A stretch of 64,000 nt of DNA from JANRJY01 sp033763735 (lineage in GTDB: Bacteria > Bacteroidota > Bacteroidia > Cytophagales > UBA9547). A model generated the notes under the pieces. It saw only the letters and a list, made by a program, of their open reading frames with translations, was not told the origin of the DNA and did no database searches. The position numbers and the translations under genes were made by a program. Where the stretch lies: contig JANRJY010000021.1 of assembly GCA_033763735.1 (NCBI GenBank), positions 5,059 to 69,058 of the forward strand. Reading direction: 5' to 3'. Within the stretch, counting starts at the first letter, position 1. The number at the start of each line of letters is the position of its first letter. Shown here piece after piece: positions 1 through 9,860 of this stretch.

Positions 1-8
1 ATAAACAA

Positions 9-3000
9 ATGCAAAAATTATTATATCAGTTTTCATTCATTGCTTTAATTTCTTTATTCACAGTTAATTCATTTGCTCAATCATATTCTCAGGATTTTTC
101 CGGAGGTGTATTGCCGGCTAATTTTAGTTCACAACCTGCTTATTTATTAAGTGTTCAAAACAATGAGTTAAAAGCAATAATTAACAAAAGTGATTTGTGG
201 ACAAGTATGTCAATTGGTTTGCCTAATTTAAACTTGTCAAATCAAAACACTCGAGTTGTAAGTTTTATGATCAAAACTGATACTGCAACGAGAAACATTC
301 CATATAACTTGATTGCAATTTTATCTGATGGAACTGGATCAGCGTCATCTTACACTAGAACCATACATGCTACCGGAAATTATCGGCTTATCACTTTTAC
401 TTTTAACACCGCTGCAACTACAGGAAATAATAATTGGTCAAATATTACTAATCTTTATTTAACGTTTGCCCCTGGTTCTTCTATGAATGGTACAGTATTT
501 ATTGACAATATTAGTGTAGGAGCCGGAACCGCTGCTGCACCTTATTTCCAGGGTATACCTCCTCAAGAAGTATTTCTTAATTCTGGAACTAGTGTTCGTA
601 AAATATTATTTGCGACCGATGCAACTATTCAACAACATAACATAACATTTTCAGCTGTTAGTAGTAATCCAACTTTATTACCAAACCCTACATTTACTAA
701 TCCTGTAATTAAAAGTAATGATTTATATACTTTGGCTATGGCTGGTGGAGGGAATGCTTCTTTGCTAAGTAATAACCCTGTTTTCATGAATATAACTCCA
801 AATGCAAATCAAGTGGGGATTGCAACTGTTACTGTTACAGGTACAACTACCACTACTATTGCGGGATTAAATTTAGTTCCTTCCGTATCAATATTTACAG
901 TTTCAGTCCGAAACAATCAAGCGCCAACTATCGGCACTTATCCAAATTCATTAAATGTGGGTTCTGGAGTTCCATTTACTTTTCGACTTTCTAATATAAG
1001 TACAGGAAATCCTGAAATTCAACAGTTAATGACCATTACTGGTTCAAGTTCTAATTCGGGAGTGTTATCAAATAGTAACATTGTTGTTTCATTTTCCGGA
1101 AAAGGTAAAGATGCTAATATAACCATAACTCCAACTGCATTTTCAAATTTACCGGCTTTAAATACAAATTTAACCTTAACAATAGTTGATAATGGAGGAA
1201 CCGCTTTGGGAGGAATTAATACCTCAAATATTGTAATTCCAATAACTGTATATCCTGTTTATTACAATTCGCCTACATTTAATGCTATTTCGAATGATAC
1301 AAGATATATTACTGCGGGAATTGCGACAGTAACTATTACTGGAATTACAGATGGAAATGGGGGGTCAGCAATATCTTCGATTTCAGCTGTGAGTTCAAAT
1401 CCGGCGGTAATGGCAAATCCAACAGTTTCTTACACTCCTGGAAATAATTTTGCTGTAATGAATTATAATATTGCAAGTGTTGGTTCTGTAACAGTTTCTG
1501 TTTCCGCCATAAATTTTAATGCCCCTAACAATAGCAATGGTAATTCAACAACAACTAAAACATTTGTTGTAAGTGGTTTGAGTCCTGCTTTATTAGGTTA
1601 TTCTGAACCATGGACAGTTACATCAATTATGGGCGCAAACTATTATGCACCGGGATCCACCGAATATAAATATTGGAGAGATACTAACACCGTTGTAAAG
1701 TGGTATTCGGAAGGTCAAGGAACATCAAATTGGACAGTTACTATAAATTCTTCAACAGGAGTTGCAACCATAAGTACCCAAAAAACTAATGGTTTCGATG
1801 GTGGAAAATGGTTTGCCGGATTATGGTGGAAACCCGTTCCTGGAAGTACATTTGATTTTGCTCAATTCCCATATGTGAGCTTTGATGCGGTTTCTACTGA
1901 TGTAATAGGTGTAGGAAGCATTGCGGTTGACTTATGGGATGTTAATGGAAATCGATATGGATTGGATTCATATAAATTATTAACTAATTCCTTTCAGTCA
2001 TATACATTTTGTTATAATGGAGTACCATCCAGTTCTTCTTTTGATTTTTCAAAAGTTAAAATGGTTTTATTCAATGTTCCGGCAAATTTAGCCCCTGGAG
2101 GTTATGGTGCTGCGTATCAAGGAACTGTTCAAATTAAAAATTTGAAAATAGGAAATCAAGCAGTTGGGACCGGTGCTTGTGGAACACCTACAACCAAAGT
2201 AAGAATCGATACGGTTGGTAATAGATATTATCAAGCTTCAGGTACTCCTACTCCAAGGGTTATAACTATTACAGGGCTTTCTTCAGGTTACTCTCCTATA
2301 ATTGGTTTAAATGCTAACCCTACTATTCTTAATTTGGTTTATTCAGGAACTGTTGTTCCTAGTTTAAGTCCAGTTAGTAATGGAACTGCTTTTTTGACTT
2401 TTTCAACTACAGGTGCATCTACTACCACTGTGACGATTACAGGAAGTGCAACCAATGCTATTTCAACTTCAATGGTTTTCCAAATTATAGTTCAAAACGC
2501 ACCGGGAACAACTTATAATGTCACTGTTAATAATAATTTGGGAGCCACCATGACTGATGGACAACTTGGACAAACCATGGATGGATTTGGGGCAACACTT
2601 AATTCAAATGTTGGAGGAGAAGGTTTTTATGGATATCAGTCACCGGATAATAATGCGATTAATGGTATTAGAGTGCAAGGACTATCAATGGCAAGGATGG
2701 CAATACCTGCAAATTTTGAAAATGTTAATGATAATGATGACCCGAATGTAATTAATTATGATGCCTTTGATCAGAATTCCTTATTGATAGATCAATATTT
2801 GGCTTACAAAGCTGCCGGGGTTGAAAGATTCATAGGAACTATGTGGACATTACCAGTTTGGGCGAAATATAATAAAGCTGCAGCAGTACCAACGGGTGCA
2901 GGATATATTGGAGATAATACTTTAGACTCCAGTTATGTGAAAGAAGTAGCAGAGTTTTGTGCAGCATATGTTTTGATGTTAAAGCAAAAAACAGGCATTG

Positions 3001-6000
3001 AGCTATATGCACTTGATTTTGTAAATGAACCACAGTTTAACGAGTTTTATGCTTCAAATATGATTAATGATCAACAATACCGTTGGTTATTGGCAGCTAT
3101 AGGTCAAAGATTTCAAGCCGAAGGAATTAACACCTTTGTTTTTGGACCGGAAACGCTTCCTGCTAATGGAGGCTGGGATAATTATATTCAAAATATAGCA
3201 TCTGATGCCTCCGCTCGACCATATATTGGAGCACACGCAATTCATAATTATGATCCTACCGGAGTTTCTGCAGGAAACACTAATCCGGGATCATGGTCAA
3301 CTATATTGAATTATGTACGAAATTCGAATTTGAACACAGGAAGAGCTTTATATTTAAATCATCCTTTAAATCCACGTCCGGGAAGCAACACAGTTAATGG
3401 TTCTGGAAACGGAATTCCATCATGGCAAACAGAAACCTCTGGATTTGCTGCCAATTGGAATGGAGCATATGCTTACGGTGGTCAAATCTATAATGCTTTG
3501 GCATTTGGGAATTGCAGTGGTTGGACATTTTGGAGTTATGTGGGAGGAATGGGAAGTAGTTATTCACATATCAATGATGATGGATCTTTCTTGCCAATTT
3601 TTCATGCACAACGTCATTATTCAAAATATATCCGACCTGGTGCACAAAGAGTACCAGCTTCAGTAAATACAGCTTCGGGAGTTGCAGTAGTTGCATTTCA
3701 AAATACAACAGACAATACATTAGCAATTGTAGCAATAAATACAAGTGCATCTACACAAGCAATTTCCTTAGTTGGATCAAATATGCCAGGTTCTTATAAA
3801 GTTTTTCAGTCATACAATCAAAATTATTGGCAAACATTAAATACTACTTCAGGTTATGCAATACTGCCTCCAAAATCAATGACGACATTCTGGGGTGGAG
3901 GTAACTCATTTGTGGCTACAACAGGAGTAACTGTTACAGGTCAAAATGGATTAACTGTCATAACTACTCCTGGAGGTACCTTGCAAATGTTCTCAGTTGT
4001 TGGTCCGTCAAATGTTCCTGATAATTCAGTTACTTGGTCAATAATTACATTGTCAGGTTCGGGTTCGATTACTCCTTCAGGATTATTTAAAGCCACCTCT
4101 GATGGTACTTTAAAAATTCGTGCAACATCTAACAATACGCCAAGTGTATTCGGTGAGCTTGTGATTACTGTAAGTGGTCAAATAACACCACCTTCGGGCT
4201 TGACAATTGCCGGTAGTGGCGGGGTAAATACAATTACTACTAATAATGGAACATTACAATTAGTAGCAACCTTTTCTCCAAATGTCGCAAATGTTGATAC
4301 TAGATTAATTTGGTCACTGACTCCTGTTTATGGTTCTATAAGTGGAACTGGTGTTTTAACCGCTTTGTTAAACGGTGTAACAACAATTACAGCAACTTCT
4401 ATTTCTAATCCTGCATTGTCATCCAAACTTATAGTAACAATTTCAGGTCAAATTTCTTCAGAAGTGTTACCAAATGCAATTACAGTATCAGGTCAAGGTT
4501 TGGGAGGTTCTTATTTCGCAGCTGATGCAAATACAATTACTATCGATCGACAACCTAAGCAAATTTATGCAATTGTTGGACCTTCAAATGCTCAAAATCA
4601 GTTGGTTACATGGCAACTGAATACGATAACCGCCTTAGCAACAATTGATGGAAATGGTTTAGTTACTCCTATTACTAATGGATTAATACAAGTTATTGCT
4701 ACATCTCAAAGGGTTTCATCTATTTCAGGTTCTGTAATAATTACAATAAGTGGCCAAACTATACCAGTTTCAAGTATTTCTTTTACTACCAGTTCAGGCG
4801 TTATTAATACAGATAATGGTTCTTTTACATTAGTCCCTTCGTTTTTGCCTGCAAATACAACTGAGTTAAATATAAATTATTCAATTACTGGAGTCACTTT
4901 GACTAATGGAACAAATCCTTCTGGCCAACCTATCGCTTCAGTTAATGCAAGTGGTATCGTTTCTGCACTTTGGAATGGTATAATTACAGTAACAGGAACA
5001 GCACAAACCAATTCATCAATAAAAACCTTTGCGGTAATTACAATTACTAATCAATTCATTAATGTTGTTTCAATTACCGGTACTCTACCATTTACTGTAC
5101 CTAAAGTTTTAGATGGAGTTAATGCAACTCCTATTATTTTATCAGTATTGGGGGTTTCTCCTTCGTTTGCAACAAATCAAAATTTGAGTTATCAAGTAAT
5201 TTCCGGTACAGGATTTGTAACAGTATCTGGTTTGGGTACTGTTTCTTTTCTTGACAATGGTTCAGGAACTTCAATCATAAAAGTAAGTTCTTTATCTGAT
5301 CCTTCCGTTTATTTCAATGTAACAGTGAATTCAATAAATCCTTCAACTTCAATTAGTGTGAGTGTTTACGATGTCGATTTTGCTCCTGTACTAACAACTA
5401 CGGCTCTTAATATAGGATCGACATACACTTTGTTGGCTGACTTATCTCCTACAGTATTAAATTCAATTGATGAAATGAAAAACCGAATGCAATATTTTGT
5501 TTCTCCTCCAGGACGAGCTACAATTAATAACCTTACTGACGAGATATCGGCTATTGCTGAAGGACCAATTACAATTACTGGGATATATTTGAATAATTCA
5601 GCGTTAACAAATACACTTATTTATGCTATTCAATCCGTAGCAGGTTCCAATACAATAACAGGTAATAATACTACCACAGGAACTAATACAACAACTGGTA
5701 CGAATACAATTACGGGTAATAATACGACAACTGGTACGAATACAATTACAGGTAATAATACGACAACCGGTAATAATACAACCACTGGCACTAATACCTC
5801 AACTGGGATAAATACCACCACAGGAGTATTTGGTGTTTCTGTAAATGAAAGTGATATAAATATTTATCCTAATCCAACTACAGGCGTATTCAAAATAAGT
5901 ACCATTTCAAATAATCAAATCTCTGTAATTAGAGTTTTTAATTCCTTAGGTATCAAAATCTTAGAAGAAGATTCTGGGCAAAATGAAAGGCAAATTGACT

Positions 6001-6083
6001 TATCAGGTCAACCTGCTGGAATATATCAAGTTGTGTTAATAATAGGTGATACTGTTATTTCAAAACATTTAATTTTGAAATAA
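9..6083 (+). CDS. Secreted multidomain GH30-like glycoside hydrolase with T9SS sorting domain
   Basis: A 2024-residue exported protein. Residues 1-23 are a signal peptide ending near SFAQ. Two beta-sandwich, carbohydrate-binding-like stretches follow (about 25-175 and 545-720), separated by Ig/cadherin-like repeats. Residues about 853-1297 resemble family 30 (clan A) glycosidases. They open with QTMDGFGATLNS, carry the acid/base candidate E1007 in VNEP and the nucleophile candidate E1142 in WQTETSG, and end in a small beta-domain with an FWGGG finish. Several Big_2-like Ig domains (about 1300-1870) come next, then a Thr/Asn/Gly-rich repeat linker (about 1880-1940). The C-terminus, starting INIYPNPTTG, is a type A T9SS sorting domain, so the protein is probably secreted or surface-anchored. 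The substrate is not readable; GH30 members act on beta-glucans, xylans or glucosylceramides. The gene stands alone and ends in a strong terminator. The enzyme class is fairly secure, the specificity open. Confidence 0.85.
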   Translation: MQKLLYQFSFIALISLFTVNSFAQSYSQDFSGGVLPANFSSQPAYLLSVQNNELKAIINKSDLWTSMSIGLPNLNLSNQNTRVVSFMIKTDTATRNIPYNLIAILSDGTGSASSYTRTIHATGNYRLITFTFNTAATTGNNNWSNITNLYLTFAPGSSMNGTVFIDNISVGAGTAAAPYFQGIPPQEVFLNSGTSVRKILFATDATIQQHNITFSAVSSNPTLLPNPTFTNPVIKSNDLYTLAMAGGGNASLLSNNPVFMNITPNANQVGIATVTVTGTTTTTIAGLNLVPSVSIFTVSVRNNQAPTIGTYPNSLNVGSGVPFTFRLSNISTGNPEIQQLMTITGSSSNSGVLSNSNIVVSFSGKGKDANITITPTAFSNLPALNTNLTLTIVDNGGTALGGINTSNIVIPITVYPVYYNSPTFNAISNDTRYITAGIATVTITGITDGNGGSAISSISAVSSNPAVMANPTVSYTPGNNFAVMNYNIASVGSVTVSVSAINFNAPNNSNGNSTTTKTFVVSGLSPALLGYSEPWTVTSIMGANYYAPGSTEYKYWRDTNTVVKWYSEGQGTSNWTVTINSSTGVATISTQKTNGFDGGKWFAGLWWKPVPGSTFDFAQFPYVSFDAVSTDVIGVGSIAVDLWDVNGNRYGLDSYKLLTNSFQSYTFCYNGVPSSSSFDFSKVKMVLFNVPANLAPGGYGAAYQGTVQIKNLKIGNQAVGTGACGTPTTKVRIDTVGNRYYQASGTPTPRVITITGLSSGYSPIIGLNANPTILNLVYSGTVVPSLSPVSNGTAFLTFSTTGASTTTVTITGSATNAISTSMVFQIIVQNAPGTTYNVTVNNNLGATMTDGQLGQTMDGFGATLNSNVGGEGFYGYQSPDNNAINGIRVQGLSMARMAIPANFENVNDNDDPNVINYDAFDQNSLLIDQYLAYKAAGVERFIGTMWTLPVWAKYNKAAAVPTGAGYIGDNTLDSSYVKEVAEFCAAYVLMLKQKTGIELYALDFVNEPQFNEFYASNMINDQQYRWLLAAIGQRFQAEGINTFVFGPETLPANGGWDNYIQNIASDASARPYIGAHAIHNYDPTGVSAGNTNPGSWSTILNYVRNSNLNTGRALYLNHPLNPRPGSNTVNGSGNGIPSWQTETSGFAANWNGAYAYGGQIYNALAFGNCSGWTFWSYVGGMGSSYSHINDDGSFLPIFHAQRHYSKYIRPGAQRVPASVNTASGVAVVAFQNTTDNTLAIVAINTSASTQAISLVGSNMPGSYKVFQSYNQNYWQTLNTTSGYAILPPKSMTTFWGGGNSFVATTGVTVTGQNGLTVITTPGGTLQMFSVVGPSNVPDNSVTWSIITLSGSGSITPSGLFKATSDGTLKIRATSNNTPSVFGELVITVSGQITPPSGLTIAGSGGVNTITTNNGTLQLVATFSPNVANVDTRLIWSLTPVYGSISGTGVLTALLNGVTTITATSISNPALSSKLIVTISGQISSEVLPNAITVSGQGLGGSYFAADANTITIDRQPKQIYAIVGPSNAQNQLVTWQLNTITALATIDGNGLVTPITNGLIQVIATSQRVSSISGSVIITISGQTIPVSSISFTTSSGVINTDNGSFTLVPSFLPANTTELNINYSITGVTLTNGTNPSGQPIASVNASGIVSALWNGIITVTGTAQTNSSIKTFAVITITNQFINVVSITGTLPFTVPKVLDGVNATPIILSVLGVSPSFATNQNLSYQVISGTGFVTVSGLGTVSFLDNGSGTSIIKVSSLSDPSVYFNVTVNSINPSTSISVSVYDVDFAPVLTTTALNIGSTYTLLADLSPTVLNSIDEMKNRMQYFVSPPGRATINNLTDEISAIAEGPITITGIYLNNSALTNTLIYAIQSVAGSNTITGNNTTTGTNTTTGTNTITGNNTTTGTNTITGNNTTTGNNTTTGTNTSTGINTTTGVFGVSVNESDINIYPNPTTGVFKISTISNNQISVIRVFNSLGIKILEEDSGQNERQIDLSGQPAGIYQVVLIIGDTVISKHLILK
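5645..5826 (+). repeat. In-frame 18-bp-period Thr/Asn/Gly linker repeat
   Basis: About ten imperfect copies of an 18-bp unit encode six-residue blocks such as TNTITG, NNTTTG and TNTTTG. They lie between the Ig-like region and the T9SS domain of the GH30-like protein. Related linkers precede the sorting domains of the secreted proteins ending at 28898 and at 37676 (minus strand). Confidence 0.85.
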
Positions 6084-6097
6084 TACTGAAATGTATC

Positions 6098-6136
6098 AAA
6101 AAGGCGTGTTGAGTATATTCGACACGCCTTTTTTTT
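6098..6136. terminator. Rho-independent terminator
   Basis: GGCGTGT (6103-6109) and ACACGCC (6122-6128) form a perfect stem, flanked by an A-run upstream and an eight-T run downstream. The symmetry allows bidirectional use, but it mainly terminates the GH30-like gene. Confidence 0.9.
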
Positions 6137-6159
6137 GATTAATTTTCAAATAATTAAAA

Positions 6160-6510
6160 ATGGACATTGCATTTATACGTGATTATTGTTTATCCAAAAA
6201 TGGTGTTACCGAGGCGTTTCCTTTTGATAATGAAACGCTTGTTTTTAAAGTTATGGGAAAAGTTTTTTTATTAATAGGTATTAATAGCAATCCCATTCAG
6301 TTTAATGTAAAATGTGCTCCCGAATTGGCAATAGAATTTCGAGAAAAGTATGATTTTGTTTTGCCTGGTTATCATATGAATAAAAAGCATTGGAACACAA
6401 TTATATATAATGGTTCCAATGCTAAAATTCTAAAAGAAATGATAGACGCTTCTTATAATTTGGTTGTAGCTGGATTACCCAAATCCACACAAAGTCAGTT
6501 TATAAAGTAA
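6160..6510 (+). CDS. MmcQ/YjbR family protein
   Basis: A 116-residue protein with the compact alpha/beta layout of the MmcQ/YjbR family: an N-terminal IRDYCLSKNGVTEAFPFDN, a central beta sheet (VFKVMGKVFLLI, IQFNVKCAPE) and the typical PGYHMNKKHWNTI segment. Family members are small cytoplasmic proteins with a CyaY-like, putative DNA-binding fold and no settled biochemical role. The start follows the preceding terminator directly. Its 3' end overlaps the convergent methyltransferase gene by 11 bp. Family assignment is good; the function is unknown. Confidence 0.8.
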   Translation: MDIAFIRDYCLSKNGVTEAFPFDNETLVFKVMGKVFLLIGINSNPIQFNVKCAPELAIEFREKYDFVLPGYHMNKKHWNTIIYNGSNAKILKEMIDASYNLVVAGLPKSTQSQFIK

Positions 6511-7687
6511 CCGGGACTTTTAAATCAGACATGCGTTCGGTTACATTACCGTGACCAATGTATTTGTTACGGTCAGTTTTATTGTAATTTTTATGCGCAA
6601 TAATAGCCCAACAAGTAGATGAACCATGTGCTGCAATATCAACTGACCAACGCAAGAAAATTTGCCACATTCTGAACCACCATTCTCCGTATTTACTTGC
6701 AAGAATGGCTTCTTTGTTTGATTCCCAATTGTAATACCAATGATGAATTGTGTGTGAGTAATGAATGCCTATGTTTTCTACTGTATTTACTTCAAAATTA
6801 GCATCTTGGAGCGATTGTGTTAAGAAACCAAGAGGGGTACTTGCATCAGCTCCGGAGAAAATGTATTCATTCATATATAGCCCCCATACCAAGTCCTCCC
6901 AATGTTGACCTTTTTTAAATAGTCCGGGATTGGCACGCAAACCGGCTTGTTGCAAGTACAACATGCCGTCATCTGTTAACAAATCATATATTTGATTTAT
7001 AAATCTTTGAAATTTGCGAATTCCAACATGTTCACCCATTTCCAAACAAGTAATTTTATCATACTTTGTATTAGGGATATCTCTATAATCCATACGAAGA
7101 ACCCTTGCGCGATCTTGTACCCCATTTTGTTTAATCTGATTCATGCCCCAATCATAACCTTCTTGAGCAATTGTAACACCTGTTGAATCGGTGCCATAAT
7201 GTTTTGCAGCGTAAGTAATTAAGGTGCCCCAGCCACATCCAATATCCAAATGCTTATCTCCAGGTTTCATGTGTAGCTTTTCGCATACCATTTGCATTTT
7301 TCTATCTTGAGCAGTTTCAAGTTTTTCGGTTTTTGGGTCCATCCAAATGCCAGATGTGTATACCATACGCGGACCTAAAAAATAACCAAAGAAATCATTC
7401 CCTCTGTCATAATGTTCTCTTACTATTCTTTCATCTTGAGCTTTGGAATGAATTAATACCTCCGGTATCATTCTTGAGAAAAAGAATTTAAAATGATGAG
7501 GCGTTAATGTGAAATCAAAATATGTGTATCGAAGACTCATAAATTCTTCGAAATTTCCTGTTAAATCTATTTTTGAATTTACATAATCTTCAACAAAATG
7601 AGCAAATGAAGGTTTTTTGCCTGGTTTGTATCTTGCTTTTGTTGCATCTGTTTTAGGAACTATAAAATCTAAAGCGGTTTTGCTCAT
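6500..7687 (-). CDS. Cyclopropane-fatty-acid synthase family SAM methyltransferase (sphingolipid C9-methyltransferase-like)
   Basis: A 395-residue class I SAM-dependent methyltransferase of the CFA/MMA synthase family. The SAM-binding glycine motif HLDIGCGWGT is at 147-156, preceded by the family signature HYDRGNDFFGYFLG (92-105). ITCLEMGEHVG (212-222), MNEYIFSGADASTPLG (272-287) and IGIHYSHT (306-313) fit the substrate/bicarbonate pocket region. Several of these strings are closer, from memory, to fungal sphingolipid C9-methyltransferases than to E. coli Cfa. Fungal enzymes have N-terminal membrane segments, which are absent here. The enzyme should methylate or cyclopropanate a lipid double bond at the inner membrane. 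Whether the substrate is a phospholipid or a Bacteroidota sphingolipid is open. The gene is monocistronic, with acs upstream on the same strand. Confidence 0.85.
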   Translation of the reverse strand: MSKTALDFIVPKTDATKARYKPGKKPSFAHFVEDYVNSKIDLTGNFEEFMSLRYTYFDFTLTPHHFKFFFSRMIPEVLIHSKAQDERIVREHYDRGNDFFGYFLGPRMVYTSGIWMDPKTEKLETAQDRKMQMVCEKLHMKPGDKHLDIGCGWGTLITYAAKHYGTDSTGVTIAQEGYDWGMNQIKQNGVQDRARVLRMDYRDIPNTKYDKITCLEMGEHVGIRKFQRFINQIYDLLTDDGMLYLQQAGLRANPGLFKKGQHWEDLVWGLYMNEYIFSGADASTPLGFLTQSLQDANFEVNTVENIGIHYSHTIHHWYYNWESNKEAILASKYGEWWFRMWQIFLRWSVDIAAHGSSTCWAIIAHKNYNKTDRNKYIGHGNVTERMSDLKVPVTL

Positions 7688-7758
7688 TGAATGTTTGGTT
7701 TATATTTAAAAGACGAACGTACGTAATTAATTTGAAATATTTGATTTTGCAGAAAATT

Positions 7759-9660
7759 TTATCGGATAAGTGCGGCTCCGCTTTTAATATCTTCCACTAC
7801 TGTAGGATCAAGTAAAGTAGAAATGTCCCCTAAGTCACTGACATCCCCTTCTGCTACTTTGCGGAGTATTCTACGCATAATCTTGCCGGAACGGGTTTTG
7901 GGCAATCCTTTTACAAATTGTATTTTGTCGGGTTTTGCAATTGGTCCAATTACACGGGTAACTTCGTGTAATATTTCTTTACGAACTGTTTCAGGGTTTT
8001 CGAATTCTTTATCACATATTACGTACGCCCATATGCCTTGTCCTTTAATATCATGAGGGTATCCTACTACGGCCGATTCAACCACGTATGGATGCTCATT
8101 AATTGCATTTTCTACTTCAGCCGTACCAATTCTATGGCCGGAAACATTAATTACATCATCAACTCTGCCTAAAATTCTATAATATCCTTCTTCGTCTCTT
8201 CGGGCACCGTCTCCAGTAAAGTAAAGTCCCTTGTAAGTTGAAAAATAGGTTTGCTTGCATCTTTCATGATCGCCATAAGTAGTTCTAATGGCGGATGGCC
8301 AAGGGAATTTGATGCATAAATTTCCTTCAACACCATTTCCTTCCAATATTTTGCCTTCATTGTCAACTAACACAGGTTGAATACCGGGGACTGGTAAAGT
8401 AGCAAAAGCAGGTTTTGTTGGAGTAATTCCTGCAATTGGTGAAATTAAAAACCCCCCAGTTTCGGTTTGCCAATAAGTATCTGCAATGGCACACCTTTTT
8501 TTACCAATTTTATCATGATACCAATGCCATGCTTCTTCATTAATTGGTTCGCCAACTGATCCTAATACTCTCAAAGAATTCATCGGGTATTTTTCAGGAA
8601 TTTCGTCACCCATTGCCATTAATGAACGAATAGCGGTTGGAGCAGTGTAAAAGATATTAACTTTGTGTTTTTCAATTACTTGCCAAAATCTACCCGCATC
8701 CGGATAAGTTGGCACTCCTTCAAACATGAGAGTTGTAGCGCCAGCTAGTAAAGGACCATAAACTATATAACTATGTCCAGTTATCCATCCGACATCTGCC
8801 GTACACCAATAGATTTCTTTTTCTCTATATTGAAATATTGTACTAAATGTATATTCACTGAATAGCATATAACCTGCTGTAGTGTGTACTACACCTTTAG
8901 GCTTACCAGTTGAACCAGAAGTGTACAATATAAAGAGCATATCTTCCGAATTCACTACGGCTGCGGTATTAATTGCATTTACTTTTGCTATTTCTTCATG
9001 CCACCATACATCAACACCGGATTTCATCTGTACTGGTTGTCCAGTTCTTTTTAGTACGATGGTAGTTTTGATAGAAGAAGTAGTTTTTAAAGCTTCATCT
9101 GCAATTTCCTTTAATCCAATTTGTTTATTGCCTCTGAAAGAACCATCAGATGTAATCAAAATATTAGCAGAAGCATCATTGATTCTGTCAGAAAGCGCAT
9201 TTGCTGAGAATCCACCAAATACTACCGAATGAATAGCACCTATTCTTGCACATGCAAGCATGGCAATAGCAGCTTCAGGAACCATGGGAAGGTAAATACA
9301 TATTCTGTCGCCTTTTTTTGCGCCATTGGCAAGCAGTACATTAGCAAACTTACAAACTTGTTCGTGTAGTTGTTTGTAAGTAAAAGTTGTTGCAGCTTCA
9401 TCTACATTATTTGGCTCAAAAATAATCGCTATTTGATCTCCTTTAGTAGCCAAATGTCTGTCAAGACAATTTTCTGTAATATTCAATTGACCTCCATCAA
9501 ACCATTTGATATTCAAGTCTATGAAATTCCAATCCAGAACTTTGTCCCATTTTTTTTTCCAGGTAAATTTTTCGGCCTTATCTGCCCAGAAAAGCTCAGG
9601 ATTTTCTACACTTTTTTTATACTCTGATTGGTAATCGGAAAAAGAATTAATTGCGTTCAT
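7759..9660 (-). CDS. acsA: Acetyl-CoA synthetase
   Basis: A 633-residue AMP-forming acyl-CoA synthetase, the usual length for acetyl-CoA synthetase. It activates acetate with ATP and CoA through acetyl-AMP in the cytoplasm. The P-loop-like motif YTSGSTGKPKGVVHT is at 246-260, YWQTETGG forms the adenylate-binding region, and the C-terminal hinge includes GRVDDVINVSGHR. The catalytic lysine is K593 in RSGKIMRR, the residue acetylated in regulated family members. The N-terminal ACAS_N region is present, which separates it from medium-chain ligases. It lies 71 bp upstream of the methyltransferase gene on the same strand and may be cotranscribed. Start ATG 9660. Confidence 0.95.
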   Translation of the reverse strand: MNAINSFSDYQSEYKKSVENPELFWADKAEKFTWKKKWDKVLDWNFIDLNIKWFDGGQLNITENCLDRHLATKGDQIAIIFEPNNVDEAATTFTYKQLHEQVCKFANVLLANGAKKGDRICIYLPMVPEAAIAMLACARIGAIHSVVFGGFSANALSDRINDASANILITSDGSFRGNKQIGLKEIADEALKTTSSIKTTIVLKRTGQPVQMKSGVDVWWHEEIAKVNAINTAAVVNSEDMLFILYTSGSTGKPKGVVHTTAGYMLFSEYTFSTIFQYREKEIYWCTADVGWITGHSYIVYGPLLAGATTLMFEGVPTYPDAGRFWQVIEKHKVNIFYTAPTAIRSLMAMGDEIPEKYPMNSLRVLGSVGEPINEEAWHWYHDKIGKKRCAIADTYWQTETGGFLISPIAGITPTKPAFATLPVPGIQPVLVDNEGKILEGNGVEGNLCIKFPWPSAIRTTYGDHERCKQTYFSTYKGLYFTGDGARRDEEGYYRILGRVDDVINVSGHRIGTAEVENAINEHPYVVESAVVGYPHDIKGQGIWAYVICDKEFENPETVRKEILHEVTRVIGPIAKPDKIQFVKGLPKTRSGKIMRRILRKVAEGDVSDLGDISTLLDPTVVEDIKSGAALIR

Positions 9661-9860
9661 TAAATAATGTTAAATTGATTTTAAAAAGGATTGAAAAATA
9701 GTAAAAAAAATACTAATCAAAGAAAAAAATGCAATTATTGAGCAACAATTATTTTGTTCTTGCTTGTTAAAAGAAAATCAATTTTGCGTTCCTTTTATTT
9801 AAATTAATTGTATAGGTTTATAATTTATTGGAAATATATTGTGTGATGTTAAGTTGAAAT

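Noticed and set aside
5630..5821. 63-residue ORF on the minus strand across the linker repeats
   Set aside because: It is the antisense reading of the 18-bp repeat (VVVLLPVIVFVPV pattern), a shadow of the GH30-like gene.
6160..6510. Island or toxin gene
   Set aside because: The YjbR-like protein is a common chromosomal family and has no partner gene or repeat around it.
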